This document shows, piece after piece, positions 42,884-53,278 of a stretch of 64,000 bases of DNA. Source of the stretch: Drosophila persimilis (Eukaryota > Arthropoda > Insecta > Diptera > Drosophilidae); NCBI RefSeq assembly GCF_003286085.1, contig NW_020825313.1, positions 3,968,001-4,032,000 on the forward strand, written 5' to 3'. Within the stretch, counting starts at the first letter, position 1, and each line of letters opens with the position of its first letter. Under the pieces are notes generated by a model that did not search any database, was not told where the DNA came from, and saw nothing but the letters and a program-made list of their open reading frames with translations. The translations under genes and the position numbers were made by a program.

Positions 42884-43897
42884 TTGGAAATGGACGATGA
42901 TACCCTGTACGAAGGTGTAATTGGAAGTGATGTTCTTGATTTTGTTAGTGCAAGCATAGGGAACAAAGGAGTTTTCTTTCATTCAATAAATGACATCCGT
43001 CAAGGGGAGGTTGAAGTTCCACCCGAAAAGGAGTATGTAAGCAGTAGTTTCACTAAAGGAAGCCGAAATCTAGAGTTCATTCAACATAGTGATACTCAAG
43101 TGAGCAGGCCTCCGGATTCAGGGAGCGCAATTGATGAATTGGAAAAGACGTTCCATCAGATACTGTCGAGCAATATTATTGAAGAGTTTTCACGAGGAAT
43201 AGACCTGTCGCATTTGAACCGTGAGGTGAGGTCAATAATAGCGGGGTTGGTAGAAAATTATAAGCCCGTAAAACCAGAAAACAGCCCTGTTGAAATGAAG
43301 ATAATATTGTCAGATAAAGTACCGGTCCGTCAAAGACCTAGACGCCTACCTTACGTGGACAATGAAAAAGTCGATAAGCAGGTCAGGGATTGGTTAAAGG
43401 AAGGAATAATTCGCCATAGTGTTTCTGAATACTCGTCCCCTGTAGTGCTTGTCGCCAAGAAGGATGGCTCAAAAAGACTTTGTTGTGATTATAAAAAACT
43501 TAATGAAAAGATAATTCGTGACAATTTTCCAATGGCGTTAATCGACGATGTTTTACTCAAGCTTCAGGAAGGACGTGTTTTCACTACGCTGGATTTGTCT
43601 AATGGGTTTTTTCACGTGCCAGTACATGAGGATTCTCGTAAATATACCTCTTTTATCACACAGAGTGGACAGTATGAATTTAATTATGTACCATTTGGGA
43701 TGACTAACTCCCCTCCAGTATTTATGAGGTACATATATGCGGTTTTCAGACCCTTGATAGATGACGGTATTTTGATTTTGTATATGGACGATATTATTAT
43801 TCCATCAAAGGATGTGCAAGAAGGACTTGAAAAATTACAGAAGGTGTTGAGTATCGCAGAGATTTCAGGATTACGCATAAAATGGGAGAAATCGTAA
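42884..43897 (+). pseudogene. Gypsy reverse transcriptase
   Basis: Open for 337 codons. It has the N-terminal SEYSSPVVLVAKKDGSKRLC block, DYKKLNEKIIRDNFPM, FTTLDLSNGFFHVPV, YVPFGMTNSPPVFMRY and the catalytic LYMDDIIIPSKD near 43780-43810. All RT motifs are present up to the thumb. A frameshift after 43895 cuts it from the RNase H frame. Confidence 0.85.
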
Positions 43898-44026
43898 GTG
43901 TTACAGCGCAAGGTTAATTTTTTGGGTTACATAATAAAGAATTCAACGATATGACCATCTCAAGATAAAAATTCGGCAGTTGAAAATTTTCCAATTCCGA
44001 GAGACAGGAAACAAGTTCAACGCTAT

Positions 44027-44854
44027 TTGGGCCTAACTTCCTATGTCCGTAGATTTGTTAAGGATTTTGCTGTCGTGGCCAGACCACTGACAAACTTGAT
44101 GAAAAAGGATGTTTCTTTCAAAATGGGTGAAGAAGAGTTGGCATCCTGTTCTCCTGTATTAAAGTTGTTAAATCAGAAGGGCAAAACTAAAGTTCACTGC
44201 GACGCAAGTATGTATGGGTATGGAGCCATACTTTTGCAAATGGACTCAGAGGATCAATGTTTCCACCCGGTAGAATATATGAGTCGCAAGACAACCCCAG
44301 ATGAAGAAAAGTATCCTTCATACGAGCTTGAAGTACTCGCTATAGTGCAGGCTCTAAAGAAGTGGAGAGTGTATTTGCTTGGGAGAAAGAAAAAGATTAT
44401 TACTGACTGTAATGCTTTTGCGTTAACGATGAGGAAACTAGATGTTCCAGTTAAGGTACCTCGTTGGGCCATATTTCTTCAGGGCTTCGATTATGAAATT
44501 GAGCATCGTTCTGGGACCAAGATGAAACACGTCGATGCATTGAGTAGAGTGCACTGTTTGTTGTTGGAAGATTCACTGAGACATCGAATAAAGCAGGCTC
44601 AACGTCAGGATATTTGGATATCAGCAATTTGTAAGGTGCTAGAGTCGGGTTCTTATGACGACTTTTATTTGAAGTATGACATTTTGCAGAAGGATCCAGT
44701 TAAAGAGTTGATCGTAATACCATCTGAGATGGAAAGCGAAATCATAATGATTGCTCATCGTCAGGGTCATTTTGGTGTCAAAAGAACTATCGATTTAGTG
44801 CAGCGCGAACACTTTATTCCAGATTTGTTAGGGAAAGTGGATAGGATTGTTTAG
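44027..44854 (+). pseudogene. Gypsy RT thumb, RNase H and integrase zinc domain
   Basis: The frame starts with LTSYVRRFVKDFAVVARPLT and continues with the RNase H KVHCDASMYGYGAILLQ, EYMSRKTTPDEEKYPSYELE and HVDALSRV. It then enters the integrase HHCC finger (AHRQGHFGVKRTIDLV). A TAG at 44852-44854 falls within the finger, just before the CVEC pair. Without that stop the frame would run on into 44861. Confidence 0.85.
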
Positions 44855-44860
44855 TCGTGT

Positions 44861-45414
44861 GTGGAGTGCATTGTGAGCGACGCAAAATTTGGAAAGAAAG
44901 AAGGGTATTTGAATGTAATTGACAAATCTGATGAGCCCTTGCAAACGTATTATATTGACCATATTGGACCGATGGAGTTGACTAAGAAACAGTATAACCG
45001 CGTCCTAGTAGTTGTCGACACTTTTTCTAAATTTGTCTGGCTTTATCCAACAAAGAGTACAGGCGCTGATGATGTGGTTGATAGGTTGCAGAAACAGGGC
45101 GAAGTTTTTGGAAACCCGAAGCGTGAGATCACAGATAGAGGCACTGAATTTACTGCTAATGTTTTCGAGGAATATTGTAAGGAACAGGATATCCAACATT
45201 TGCTGATAGCGACAGGAGTGCCGCGTGGTAATGGACAGGTAGAACGAATTAATAAGGTCGTTACTACTATGTTAACAAAGCTTTGCGCAGAAGATCCGAA
45301 AGCCTGGTACAAGCATGTTGGTAGGGTACAATTGTTTATAAACTCCACTCCTCCGAGAAGTACCAAGATATCCCCATTTAAGATTTTGACAGGCATAAAA
45401 ATGAGGACAAAGTA
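44861..45414 (+). pseudogene. Gypsy integrase core, cut by the BEL insertion
   Basis: Same frame as the preceding ORF. It contains the core with YIDHIGPMELT (first Asp), ITDRGTEFTANVFEEYC (second Asp) and GVPRGNGQVERINKV (Glu), so the D,D,E triad is complete. The sequence is interrupted at 45414 by the BEL LTR. The rest of integrase resumes at 51797. Confidence 0.85.
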
Positions 45415-45887
45415 TGTTAAGCTATTAAGCGTTTTTAATAACTGTTGCAATTTGAAGTTAATGAAAGTCGAGGGGCTGTTTATAATTCACAATTTATTTG
45501 CATATGTAAACCAACTTATCGCGTATGTACATATGGCAATGATTGGGCGAACGATTGATGCGAGGATGTTAATCTAATAGCTGCGACGATTAGCTCAAGA
45601 CTGCCCATGCAAGGGCTGACGGGCCAAATTGCCGGGCCCTATGCAGCAAGCTTAGACGCGAGCGAGAGCGTATGATAGCCCGAGAGCGTTAGAGCTGCTC
45701 GGGGACGCTGTTAAGCCGAGTCCGAGAGATTGCGACATAAGGAGACGAAAGAATTCCGCTGCATGCGCATATGCGGTAGAAAATGATCTTTGCAGTGGGG
45801 GCATTGGAAACGACAACACCAAATTGCATTTCCTTTGGGCCGCACCACTGGCAATAATTTAAAATATTTAAGCTGCTTGACCCGACA
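45415..45887 (-). repeat. 3' LTR of the BEL element
   Basis: 473 bp, from TGTTAAGC to CCCGACA. Confidence 0.88.
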
Positions 45888-46868
45888 TACTCCCCCCGTT
45901 GGAAGCCTGACTTTCAACAGCATCTTTAAGGGGCAGCAGGCACAGCTTGTTGACGGCGCACTTGGTGATTCCAGATGACGTCTTCAGCACAGCAACTCGG
46001 GAAACGCCATCTCGTCCAGGCAAAAGCTCGACCACTCTCGCCAGTGGCCACTTCATGGGAGGAAGATTCTCATCCTTGACAAGAACCAAATCTGCGACTG
46101 CTAAACTGGGCTTCGCAGTGCGCCATTTTGAGCGCTGCTGCAGTGACGTTATGTACTCCTCCTTCCACCGGGACCAGAAGAGCTGCTGCAGGTACGAAAC
46201 GCGCTGCCAGCCGTCCAACCGATCGAAGTTTAGCTGCGTGACGTCAGGCTCAGCGAACGAAGAAGGAGGGCCACCATTCAAGAAATGCGCTGGAGTTAGA
46301 ACATCTAGATCGGCAGGGCTCTCTGAAATTGAAACTAAAGGTCTTGAGTTAATCACTGCCGTGATGTGGCACAACAGCGTCCGCAGCTCGTCAAATTCAA
46401 GAACCGAGTTGCCTATCGCACGGTCTTCACTGCAGCCTCCCATAGACCACCAAAATGAGGGGAGCGCGGAGGAATGAAATGCCAGTCTATAGCCTCGACC
46501 AAGCAAAAATCCAGCAGCGCCTTCTGATGGTCATCGCTGAGGACCAGGCGCTTTAATTCCATCAGCTCATTCTTAGCGCCGACAAAATTGGCTGCGTTGT
46601 CTGACCAAATTTGCCGCGGCTTTCGTCTGGTACATATGAAGCGCTTTAGTCCATGTAGAAAAGCAACTGTGGATAAGTCCTTTATAAGCTCTAGATGAAC
46701 AGCCTTGGTAGCGAAACAAATGAAGACGCAGACGTAGCACTTGATTGGAGCCTTGTTGCGTGCCTCCGGTTTGTAGAAAAACGGCCCACAGAAGTCCATG
46801 CCTGTGATCTCAAAGGCATGAGAACCATCGAGCCGCTCCTTTGGAAGATCCGCCATAATATGCTCCAA
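45868..46868 (-). pseudogene. BEL integrase
   Basis: Frame 46413-46868 has FEITGMDFCGPFFYK (first Asp), KAVHLELIKDLST, WSDNAANFVGAKNEL (second Asp) and PPRSPHFGGLWEAAVK (Glu). A frameshift near 46450 leads to 45868-46506 with INSRPLVSISESPADLD, LTPAHFLNGGPP, WKEEYITSLQQRSKW and the C-terminal LVLVKDENLPPMKWPLARV domain. Confidence 0.85.
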
Positions 46869-47757
46869 TACCCTGGGCTTCAGTCGGGCTTACGCACTTG
46901 TTTACTGCCTTGTTTACCGTCTTCCTCCCCCCAATAGGCCAATATTGGGATCGAATTAGTCCAAGCAAAGCTCGAGGACCAGCGTGCAGATTCCGCTCAT
47001 GAAAATGGGAGATTATTGCAAGAGTCAGTGGATGGCTGCTGGGCAAGATGATGGGATGACGGCCATCAAAATCCAACGAAGAGTTTTTCAGTCGACCATC
47101 TACCCTGAGAAGTCTAAACTGATCCATGAATGGCGATAACGATGCGATTGAGCTCGATGAGGAGACTGCTTCCCTTGCCCGCAGTGACTTCATGTCCTCC
47201 CATAGCTGAGTACGCTGGACTAGTCGTCCGGGGCGCCGAATTCGGTTGCAAAACTTGTGAATGTATCCGAAAACGCGTTGCAAAGAAGCAAATGAATTCG
47301 CATACTTGGAATCAGCAATAATGTCCATGTAGGGCGATTTGACCAGAAGAGCCTTCCGACGAAGTTCAAGGGCTGGCTTATCAGGTAGCACAGTGGGTGG
47401 CCAGTCATCTGAGGAGCCGCAAAGAAATGGAGGACCATGAGCCCAAAGAGGTGACTCATTCAGCTCAGTCGGATGAGCCCCTCGAGACAGAATGTCGGCT
47501 GGGTTTAAAGCTGTGGGAACATAGCGCCATTCCATTTTTTTGGTCATTTCCTGAATCGTTGACACTCTATTTGCAACAAAAATATTAAATCTTGACGGCT
47601 CGTCCCGAATCCAAGAGAGCGCAACGGCAGAATCACACCAACAGTAACACCTTCCCTTGAATACATCCATTCCAGCTATCTCAGATATGAGCCTAGCCAG
47701 CAACTCCGCTCCACAAAGCTCCAACTTTGGTACTGTAAGTGTCTTCAAAGGAGCCAC
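46810..47757 (-). pseudogene. BEL RNase H and integrase zinc-finger region
   Basis: A 315-codon frame with LTVPKLELCGAELLARLI, CDSAVALSWIRDEPSRFNIF, VANRVSTIQ, YVPTALNPADILSRG, LWAHGPPFL, and then the integrase N-terminal segment HFHERNLHAGPRALLGLIR. It is frameshifted against RT upstream (about 47760) and integrase downstream (about 46860). Confidence 0.85.
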
Positions 47758-48935
47758 ACGAGATTTGGCACAAAGTAAGTGACTGCTGGAATGCTGACCC
47801 TTGGATACGACATAAATGCATGCACCATAAGCCTCGATGCTGGCATCGCTGGAAGGTGTACAAGCCGAGGAAATTCAAGTCGACGAATCTGACCAAATCT
47901 GGTGCATATTTCCTGCCACTCGGTGTTCAGTGCGACTGGAAGGCTTTCATCCCAGGACAACTTCTCTTGGCACAAACGCTGGAGAAAGATTTTGGATTTA
48001 GTAATTACGGGACCAGCTAGTCCGAAAGGATCGTAGAATCGCGCTATGGATGACAAAACAGAGCGCCTGCAGGAATTCAAAGAAGATTGAAGGGCCGAGA
48101 ACGAAAATAATAGTAGATCAGAAACCGGATCCCACGCAAGTCCTAAAGTTTTAGTCACATGGCTGCCATCGTCGAACTTCAAAAATGTTTCCTTGTCCTC
48201 TTCCGGAACTCCATCCAGCACAGCAGGGACGTTCGAACACCATTTCCTCAATCTGAACTGACCTCTAGACAAAATTCCAGTAGTTTGCTCCCGAATCCGG
48301 ATAGCCTCCTCCTGCGAGCTGGCTCCAGATATCAAGTCATCCACGTAGAGGTCACGGCGAAGGATTTCAGCTCCAACTGGAAACGCCATCTGCTCGTGTA
48401 TTGCCAACTGATGCATCGCTCGCACAGATAGATAGGAGGCAGGCTTCGTCCCATAAGTAAAGGTGTCCAATTGAAACACACGCAAGTCTTCTTCCCTGGA
48501 GTTTCTCCACAGAATACACTGCAAGTTGCTATCCTCGGTCGAGACTCTTACACAACGATACATCTTACAGATATCTCCCGTAATCGCAACGGCGTATGAC
48601 CGAAATCGAGCAAGAATATGAAACAGTTTGGGTTGGATTACGGGACCAGCCATTAAAACGTCGTTCAGGGAATATCAAGATGAGGTTGAAGCGGATCCAT
48701 CAAAAACGACGCGAAGCATGGAAGAACTATCTTCCTTCATGACGCAATGGTGAGGCAAAAAATATCGGCAGTTGCTGATTGACTGGGTAGGAACCTGAGA
48801 CATATGGCCTAAATCAAGGTATTCCTTTATAAATGCTGCATACTGAGATTTAACATCAGGGCGACGATCTAACTTTCTCTCAAGGGTCAGGAATCTATGA
48901 AGCGCTTGATTGATTCGGCTGGCAGCCGAACACAA
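47745..48935 (-). pseudogene. BEL reverse transcriptase with one in-frame stop
   Basis: 48675-48935 has FLTLERKLDRRPDVKSQYAA, YLDLGHMSQV, YFLPHHCVMKEDSS and LRVVFDGSASTSS, then TGA at about 48675. The same frame continues (LNDVLMAGPVIQPKL, ITGDICKMYRCVRV, DTFTYGTKPASYLSVRAM, catalytic RRDLYVDDLISGASS near 48330-48375, and FYDPFGLAGPV). The palm is complete, so the stop and flanking frameshifts are the only visible lesions in this domain. Confidence 0.85.
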
Positions 48936-49600
48936 TAATCGCCTTTATGTAGTCGACGGAAATGCTGCACAAAGTGTGCTTCACAATCTAGCTCTTCTTT
49001 GGTAGATTTTACTATTGGTTCAATGCAATTTTCTACCTCCCAAAACCTCCGAAGAAGCACCTCAAGCCGATCCTCTGGACTATTATTCTTAGCAGCTACG
49101 GCCCGAGCGCAAGAGACCATTAACGAGGAACCTTTTAAACGCGAACAACCTCCAGACACGACCCATCCCAAGCGCGTTTTCTGAATTAAAGGCAATCCTG
49201 GCAGTAGCTTGACCTGACCAACACACAGGAGCTCGAAAGACAGATTTGCGCCAATTAGCAGATCGACGCGCTGCGGCTTATAAAACTCCGGATCAGCTAG
49301 TGGTATGTTCCATTGAATGTTCCAGTTTTGAGTGTCAATTCCAAAGCTTGGCTGTCGATCGGTTATGCTAGAGGCTACAATGGCAGTGATGAGAGTTGAG
49401 TAATCCAATGAGCGAGAGTGCAGGCTAACGTTGACCGAAAATCCATCCGTGACGAAGCTAGAGTCGCCTATTCCCGAGACTGCAGTCGATGATTTAATTT
49501 TTCGAAGCTGAAGCTGATTCGTGAAACGAGAAGTTATTAGATGCAACTGGGAGCCGGAATCCAGCAACGCTCGGCAGGGAACTAAAATTTCGGAACGATT
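48887..49600 (-). pseudogene. BEL protease and linker
   Basis: The frame has the retropepsin site ALLDSGSQLHLITSRF at the start (about 49530-49575), then VDLLIGANLSFELL, TRLGWVVSGGC and RRFWEVENCIEPI. This is the canonical BEL protease-to-RT linker. It ends in a frameshift near 48890. Confidence 0.82.
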
Positions 49601-49605
49601 TTTGA

Positions 49606-50133
49606 CTAAGACCGTGGCCGTGGCAAGTAGAACAACACCATTCCTGAGATCTTGGGCAATAAGGGCAGACGAGGTAGGCGCTGAAGTAGAGGGCTCAGTG
49701 GTATGCTCAGACGGCGTAGACTCAGACAGCGCAGACTGAGATGGAGTATACGGGGTCGTTGAATCGCTCTTCTCACTTCTCTAGGCTCGCTGGATCCAGT
49801 TTTCAGAGAAGCTCCTGCACGACGATCCAATTCCTCAAGCTCGCCGTGAAACATCTCAAATTTGCCGATCAACTTCTCGACTTGCTCTTTCTTTACAACG
49901 AGCATGTAGTAGTTACAGTCCGACGACTCATTCTGCCAAGCGGTAGCTAACCTTTTCATTTTCTCGCATAATTCCGTTGACTTAAGCTTCAAAAAAGAAA
50001 CCCTGTTTTGCTCACTGGTCATTGGAATTTCGTTATCAGCATTAATTTCCATGGTAGCGGCAGCGTTAGCAGAAAGACCAACGTCTCTAGCGGGAAGATG
50101 ATCGCAAAGAGTAACACGAGCAATAGACGACAA
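49606..50133 (-). pseudogene. BEL gag, internally deleted
   Basis: The 175-codon frame starts with a plausible gag N-terminus, with a helical stretch (RVSFLKLKSTELCEKMKRLA, VEKLIGKFEMFHGELEELD). After about residue 115 it becomes low complexity and runs into the protease region without capsid core or zinc knuckles. Typical BEL gags are more than twice as long, so an internal deletion is inferred. Confidence 0.65.
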
Positions 50134-50411
50134 GAACCGAGCCCAGCAAGCGAACAGCTATGTACGAACTGTATATACAAAGGCGACCGGTGTGAGAAAC
50201 GTTTCTTGCGGGAAGATGACCGAAAAGAGAAGCGCAAGCCAACAGCTATGTACGTGCACTACCGAATATGCAGGGGAGGCCGGTTTATATATGTGTGGAT
50301 AACTTATGTGGTCGATGACACTGGTTGAGATGGCAATTAGTTTAGATCTTTGAATGCTATATTAGTTTGTGATTGCACTGATGGATTATTTATTGCACAA
50401 TCACGTCGGGG

Positions 50412-51170
50412 TCACCGATAGTGTCCCGTGAGTGCTATCCGGCGATTGCCTAAGCCCTCTCGGCGATACCTGCCCTGTATGATACAGACTTTCGCACTAA
50501 GTGTGCGAAGTGCTATCTAGTGCTAGTGCTAGTGAGTAGTGCTATCCGGCGATTGCCTAAGCACTCTCGGCGATACGCGTCGGTATTCTCGTACTCGTAG
50601 TAATTCTTAGTTCGGCGGTGTCCCGTAAGTGCTATCCGGCGATTGCCTAGGCACTCTCGGTGATGCTCGTCGATATCCCTGATCCTCGTAGTAATTCTTA
50701 GGCCGACAGGGTCCCGTAAGTACCGTACGGCGATAGCCTAGGTACTCTCGGCGATACTTGCCGGTATTTCCGCATAGCAAAGTCCCCCTTCCGCGTCGTA
50801 GTAATTCTTAGGCCGACCGGGTCCCGTAAGTACCGTCCGGCGATAGCCTAGGTACTCTCGGCGATACTTGTCGGTATTCCCGCATAGCAAAGCCCCTCTT
50901 TCCGCTTCGTAGTAACTCTCAGGCCGGCAGGGTCCCGTAAGTACTGTCCGGCGGTAGCCTAGGTACTCTCGGCGATACTTGTCGGTATTCCCGCATAGCA
51001 AAGACCCCCTTTCCGCTTCGTAGTAACTCTCAGGCCGGCAGGGTCCCGTAAGTACTGTCCGGCGGTAGCCTAGGTACTCTCGGCGACACCTGCCGGTATT
51101 ATCGCATAGTAAAGACCTCCGTATTGATCCTTAGTTCGGTGGGGCTCTGAAGGCGCTATTCGGCGATAAC
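50412..51170 (-). repeat. Tandem repeats in the BEL leader
   Basis: A GTCCCGTAAGTRCTRTCCGG-type motif recurs at 50423, 50620, 50711, 50821, 50932 and 51043, plus a degenerate unit near 51145. The last four spacings are 110-111 bp. A minus-strand ORF (50738-51001) across them is repetitive and not a gene. Confidence 0.85.
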
Positions 51171-51350
51171 CGGAGTGCTCTCGGTGGAACCAACTGCCAC
51201 GTCCCACGATACGATCGCTCCCGTCCGCGGGACTGCGGTCCCGCCCCCCATCGTCTGTCCGAAATACGGAGTCCCGGCAAATTATAAATATTACTGTAAT
51301 TTCGACCCTGGAGTAGACTGAGATATGTACCCCAGCCCAGGATCGCTTCC

Positions 51351-51791
51351 TTACAAGCTATTAAGCGTTTTTAATAACTGTTGCAATTTGATGTTAATGA
51401 AAGTCGAGAGGCTGTTTATAGTTCACAATTTATTTGCATATGTAAACCAACTTATCGCGTATGTACATATGGCAATGATTGGGCGAACGATTGATGCGAG
51501 GATGTTAATCTAATAGCTGCGACGATTAGCTTAAGACTAAAATGCAAGGGCTGACGGGACAAATGGCCGGGCCCTATGCAGCTAGCTTAGACGCGAGCGA
51601 GAGAGTATGATAGCCCGAGAGCGTTAGAGCTGCTCGGGGACGCTGTTAAGCCGAGTCCGAGAGATTGCGACATAGGGAGACGAAAGAATTCCGCTGCATG
51701 CGCATATGCGGTAGCAAATGATCTTTGCAGTGGGGGCATTGGGCCGCAACACTGGCAATAATTTAAAATATTTAAGCTGCTTGACCCGACA
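51351..51791 (-). repeat. 5' LTR of the BEL element
   Basis: 441 bp, homologous to 45415-45887. Its inner end is degenerate (TTACAAGC instead of TGTTAAGC), and about 31 bp present in the other LTR near 45810-45840 are missing. Confidence 0.85.
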
Positions 51792-51796
51792 AAGTA

Positions 51797-53046
51797 TGAC
51801 AGTGACTTAGAAAAGCTTGTAGAGGAAGAGTATTGTAACGAACCTGCTTTTTGGGCTCGCTTGAGTTTGCTGGGCTCGCTCAGCGGTCGGCAGATTCGCC
51901 GCAACGTATTTTTATTGTTGCCCCCAACGACAAATGATAAGACCTTCCTTTTCTTTACTTGAATTCCGCTTTATTCGCAATTCTATTAGGACTTAGGGCT
52001 AGGTGTTACAATTTCACTTATCTACGGGTCTCCACCACGCGTGGGCTCTCGTCGGGTGTGGCAGCGTTGAGGCTACTGATTGGGGCAATTTGACCTCCGC
52101 TATTGCTTTGGCCCGCCACTCAAATCGCACTCCACGTCTCGCACTCCCCTCTTAGCTTCCGCCGGCGAACGGGGATCTCCTCTTAATTTAGACTTACTCT
52201 GGGGGCAGGCGGGGCCTGTCTGCCTGTTGCTACACTTCACTGCACTTCTTTAAACCGTACCGGGTATCACTCTTACTTTTCGACCGGGTTTCAACGTGCG
52301 CGCGCAATCACTTATCCACGGGAAAGAGAGCCGCTTCGACGCCGCAGCCTCCTTTTATAGCCCCTTGCCAGGCCCCGGCTCGGCGTCGGTAGTTTTCCAT
52401 CGCCGTCTCCTGGTTTCCACGGCCTTCATAACGGGGCCTGGCCGGTGGCGTGATCCCATGCCCTTATTTGGTCATGCGTCAGATCACTGCCGGCCCGATC
52501 CCGCCGTCTCCTTTGCCTCTCGCGTGTCTCTCTCTCCGAGAGCAGGGCACTTCTCCTCTCGGGGCCCTTGGTCTCTTCGCCGCATCCGGATAACCGTGGG
52601 TATCTGGACTGACCTTCGCCTTATCCGGCCAGACATTAGCCTTTATCCGACCATCCCACCGCCTTTATCCGGCTGTGCTTTGGTCGCACTCGGCCTGTGG
52701 GAACCGTGGTTCCTCACAGTATATTTTAGAGCTGCAGCAGGAGAAAGAAGAAATTCGCCAGATAGCCAAAGATAACATAGTGCAGATACAAAATGAAAAT
52801 TGCAAGTCGTTCAACAAGTCCCGGAAACCAGAAAAAAACTATTAAGCGTACCCAATTTGGAGCCGGATTGAAACTAAAGGGAAGATTCTTGGGTCCTTAT
52901 ATTGTGACGCGTAAACTAAGACATGGACGGTACATTGTTGAGAAAGTGGGTGATGGTGAAGGGCCTTTGAAGACCAATACGGTGGCAGAGTATATGAAGA
53001 TGTGGTCTCAATCATTCGGGTCGAATGATGAGTCAGGACGGCCGAA
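51797..53046 (+). pseudogene. Gypsy integrase C-terminus, interrupted by a solo LTR
   Basis: 51797-51833 continues the integrase reading (DSDLEKLVEEEY), and after the solo LTR it resumes at 52719 (ILELQQEKEEIRQIAK). A frameshift near 52840 is followed by the C-terminal frame 52793-53068, with KLKGRFLGPYIVTRKLRHGR, a GPY/F-type module. The 3' LTR starts at 53047. Confidence 0.75.
51834..52718. mobile_element. Solo LTR (885 bp) in the Gypsy integrase
   Basis: Starts TGTAACGAACC and ends GGTTCCTCACA, flanked by the 4-bp duplication GTAT (51830-51833 and 52719-52722). No internal region remains. The 4-bp duplication points to a Ty3/Gypsy family, and the long LTR would fit an Osvaldo/Ulysses-like type, which is a guess. 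A plus-strand ORF inside (52296-52775) has no recognisable domain. Confidence 0.85.
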
Positions 53047-53267
53047 TGTAGGGTTGGCAGCCCTTTAATGAGTATCGATATATCGCTAGGGATAGTCAAG
53101 GGTATGAGCGAGAGCGAGTAGACGTGCAGAGAAGAACGTGTTAAGAAAAAAGAAACTTATTGTAACCATTATTAAAGTAAAGACAATACAACGACGTGTG
53201 GTTTGATGATGGAGTTTCTGGAGCGGATTCTTACTCACTTGTAGGGAGCTCACCAAGGATCCCTACA
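53047..53267 (+). repeat. 3' LTR of the Gypsy element
   Basis: Pairs with 40798-41027. It differs by a few substitutions and short deletions, so the insertion is not very recent. Confidence 0.9.
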
Positions 53268-53278
53268 CTTATGTACTT

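Larger units (their letters stand above)
45415..51791 (-). mobile_element. BEL/Pao retrotransposon inserted in the Gypsy integrase
   Basis: Flanked by the 5-bp duplication AAGTA (45410-45414, 51792-51796). On the minus strand: 5' LTR, leader with tandem repeats, short gag, protease, RT with YVDD, RNase H, integrase, purine tract (45888-45905), 3' LTR. Most domains are present, but gag is mostly deleted and pol carries one in-frame stop and several frameshifts. Confidence 0.9.
40798..53267 (+). mobile_element. Ty3/Gypsy retrotransposon, interrupted by a BEL element and a solo LTR
   Basis: LTRs of 230 and 221 bp start TGTAGGG and end CCCTACA. Both flanks carry the 4-bp duplication CTTA (40794-40797, 53268-53271). 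A tRNA-Pro-like primer site follows the 5' LTR. Gag, protease, RT, RNase H and integrase appear in the Ty3/Gypsy order. Removing the BEL element (45415-51791) and the solo LTR (51834-52718) restores integrase continuity. Features such as EKYPSYELEVLAIVQALKKW and KFVWLYPTKST suggest an mdg3/Blastopia-like group, with low certainty. Confidence 0.9.

Noticed and set aside
50738..51001. Repetitive minus-strand ORF of 87 codons
   Set aside because: It is created by the ~111-bp leader repeats and lies upstream of gag in an untranslated region.
52296..52775. Plus-strand ORF of 159 codons
   Set aside because: It lies wholly within a solo LTR with clear 4-bp target duplications and has no recognisable domain.
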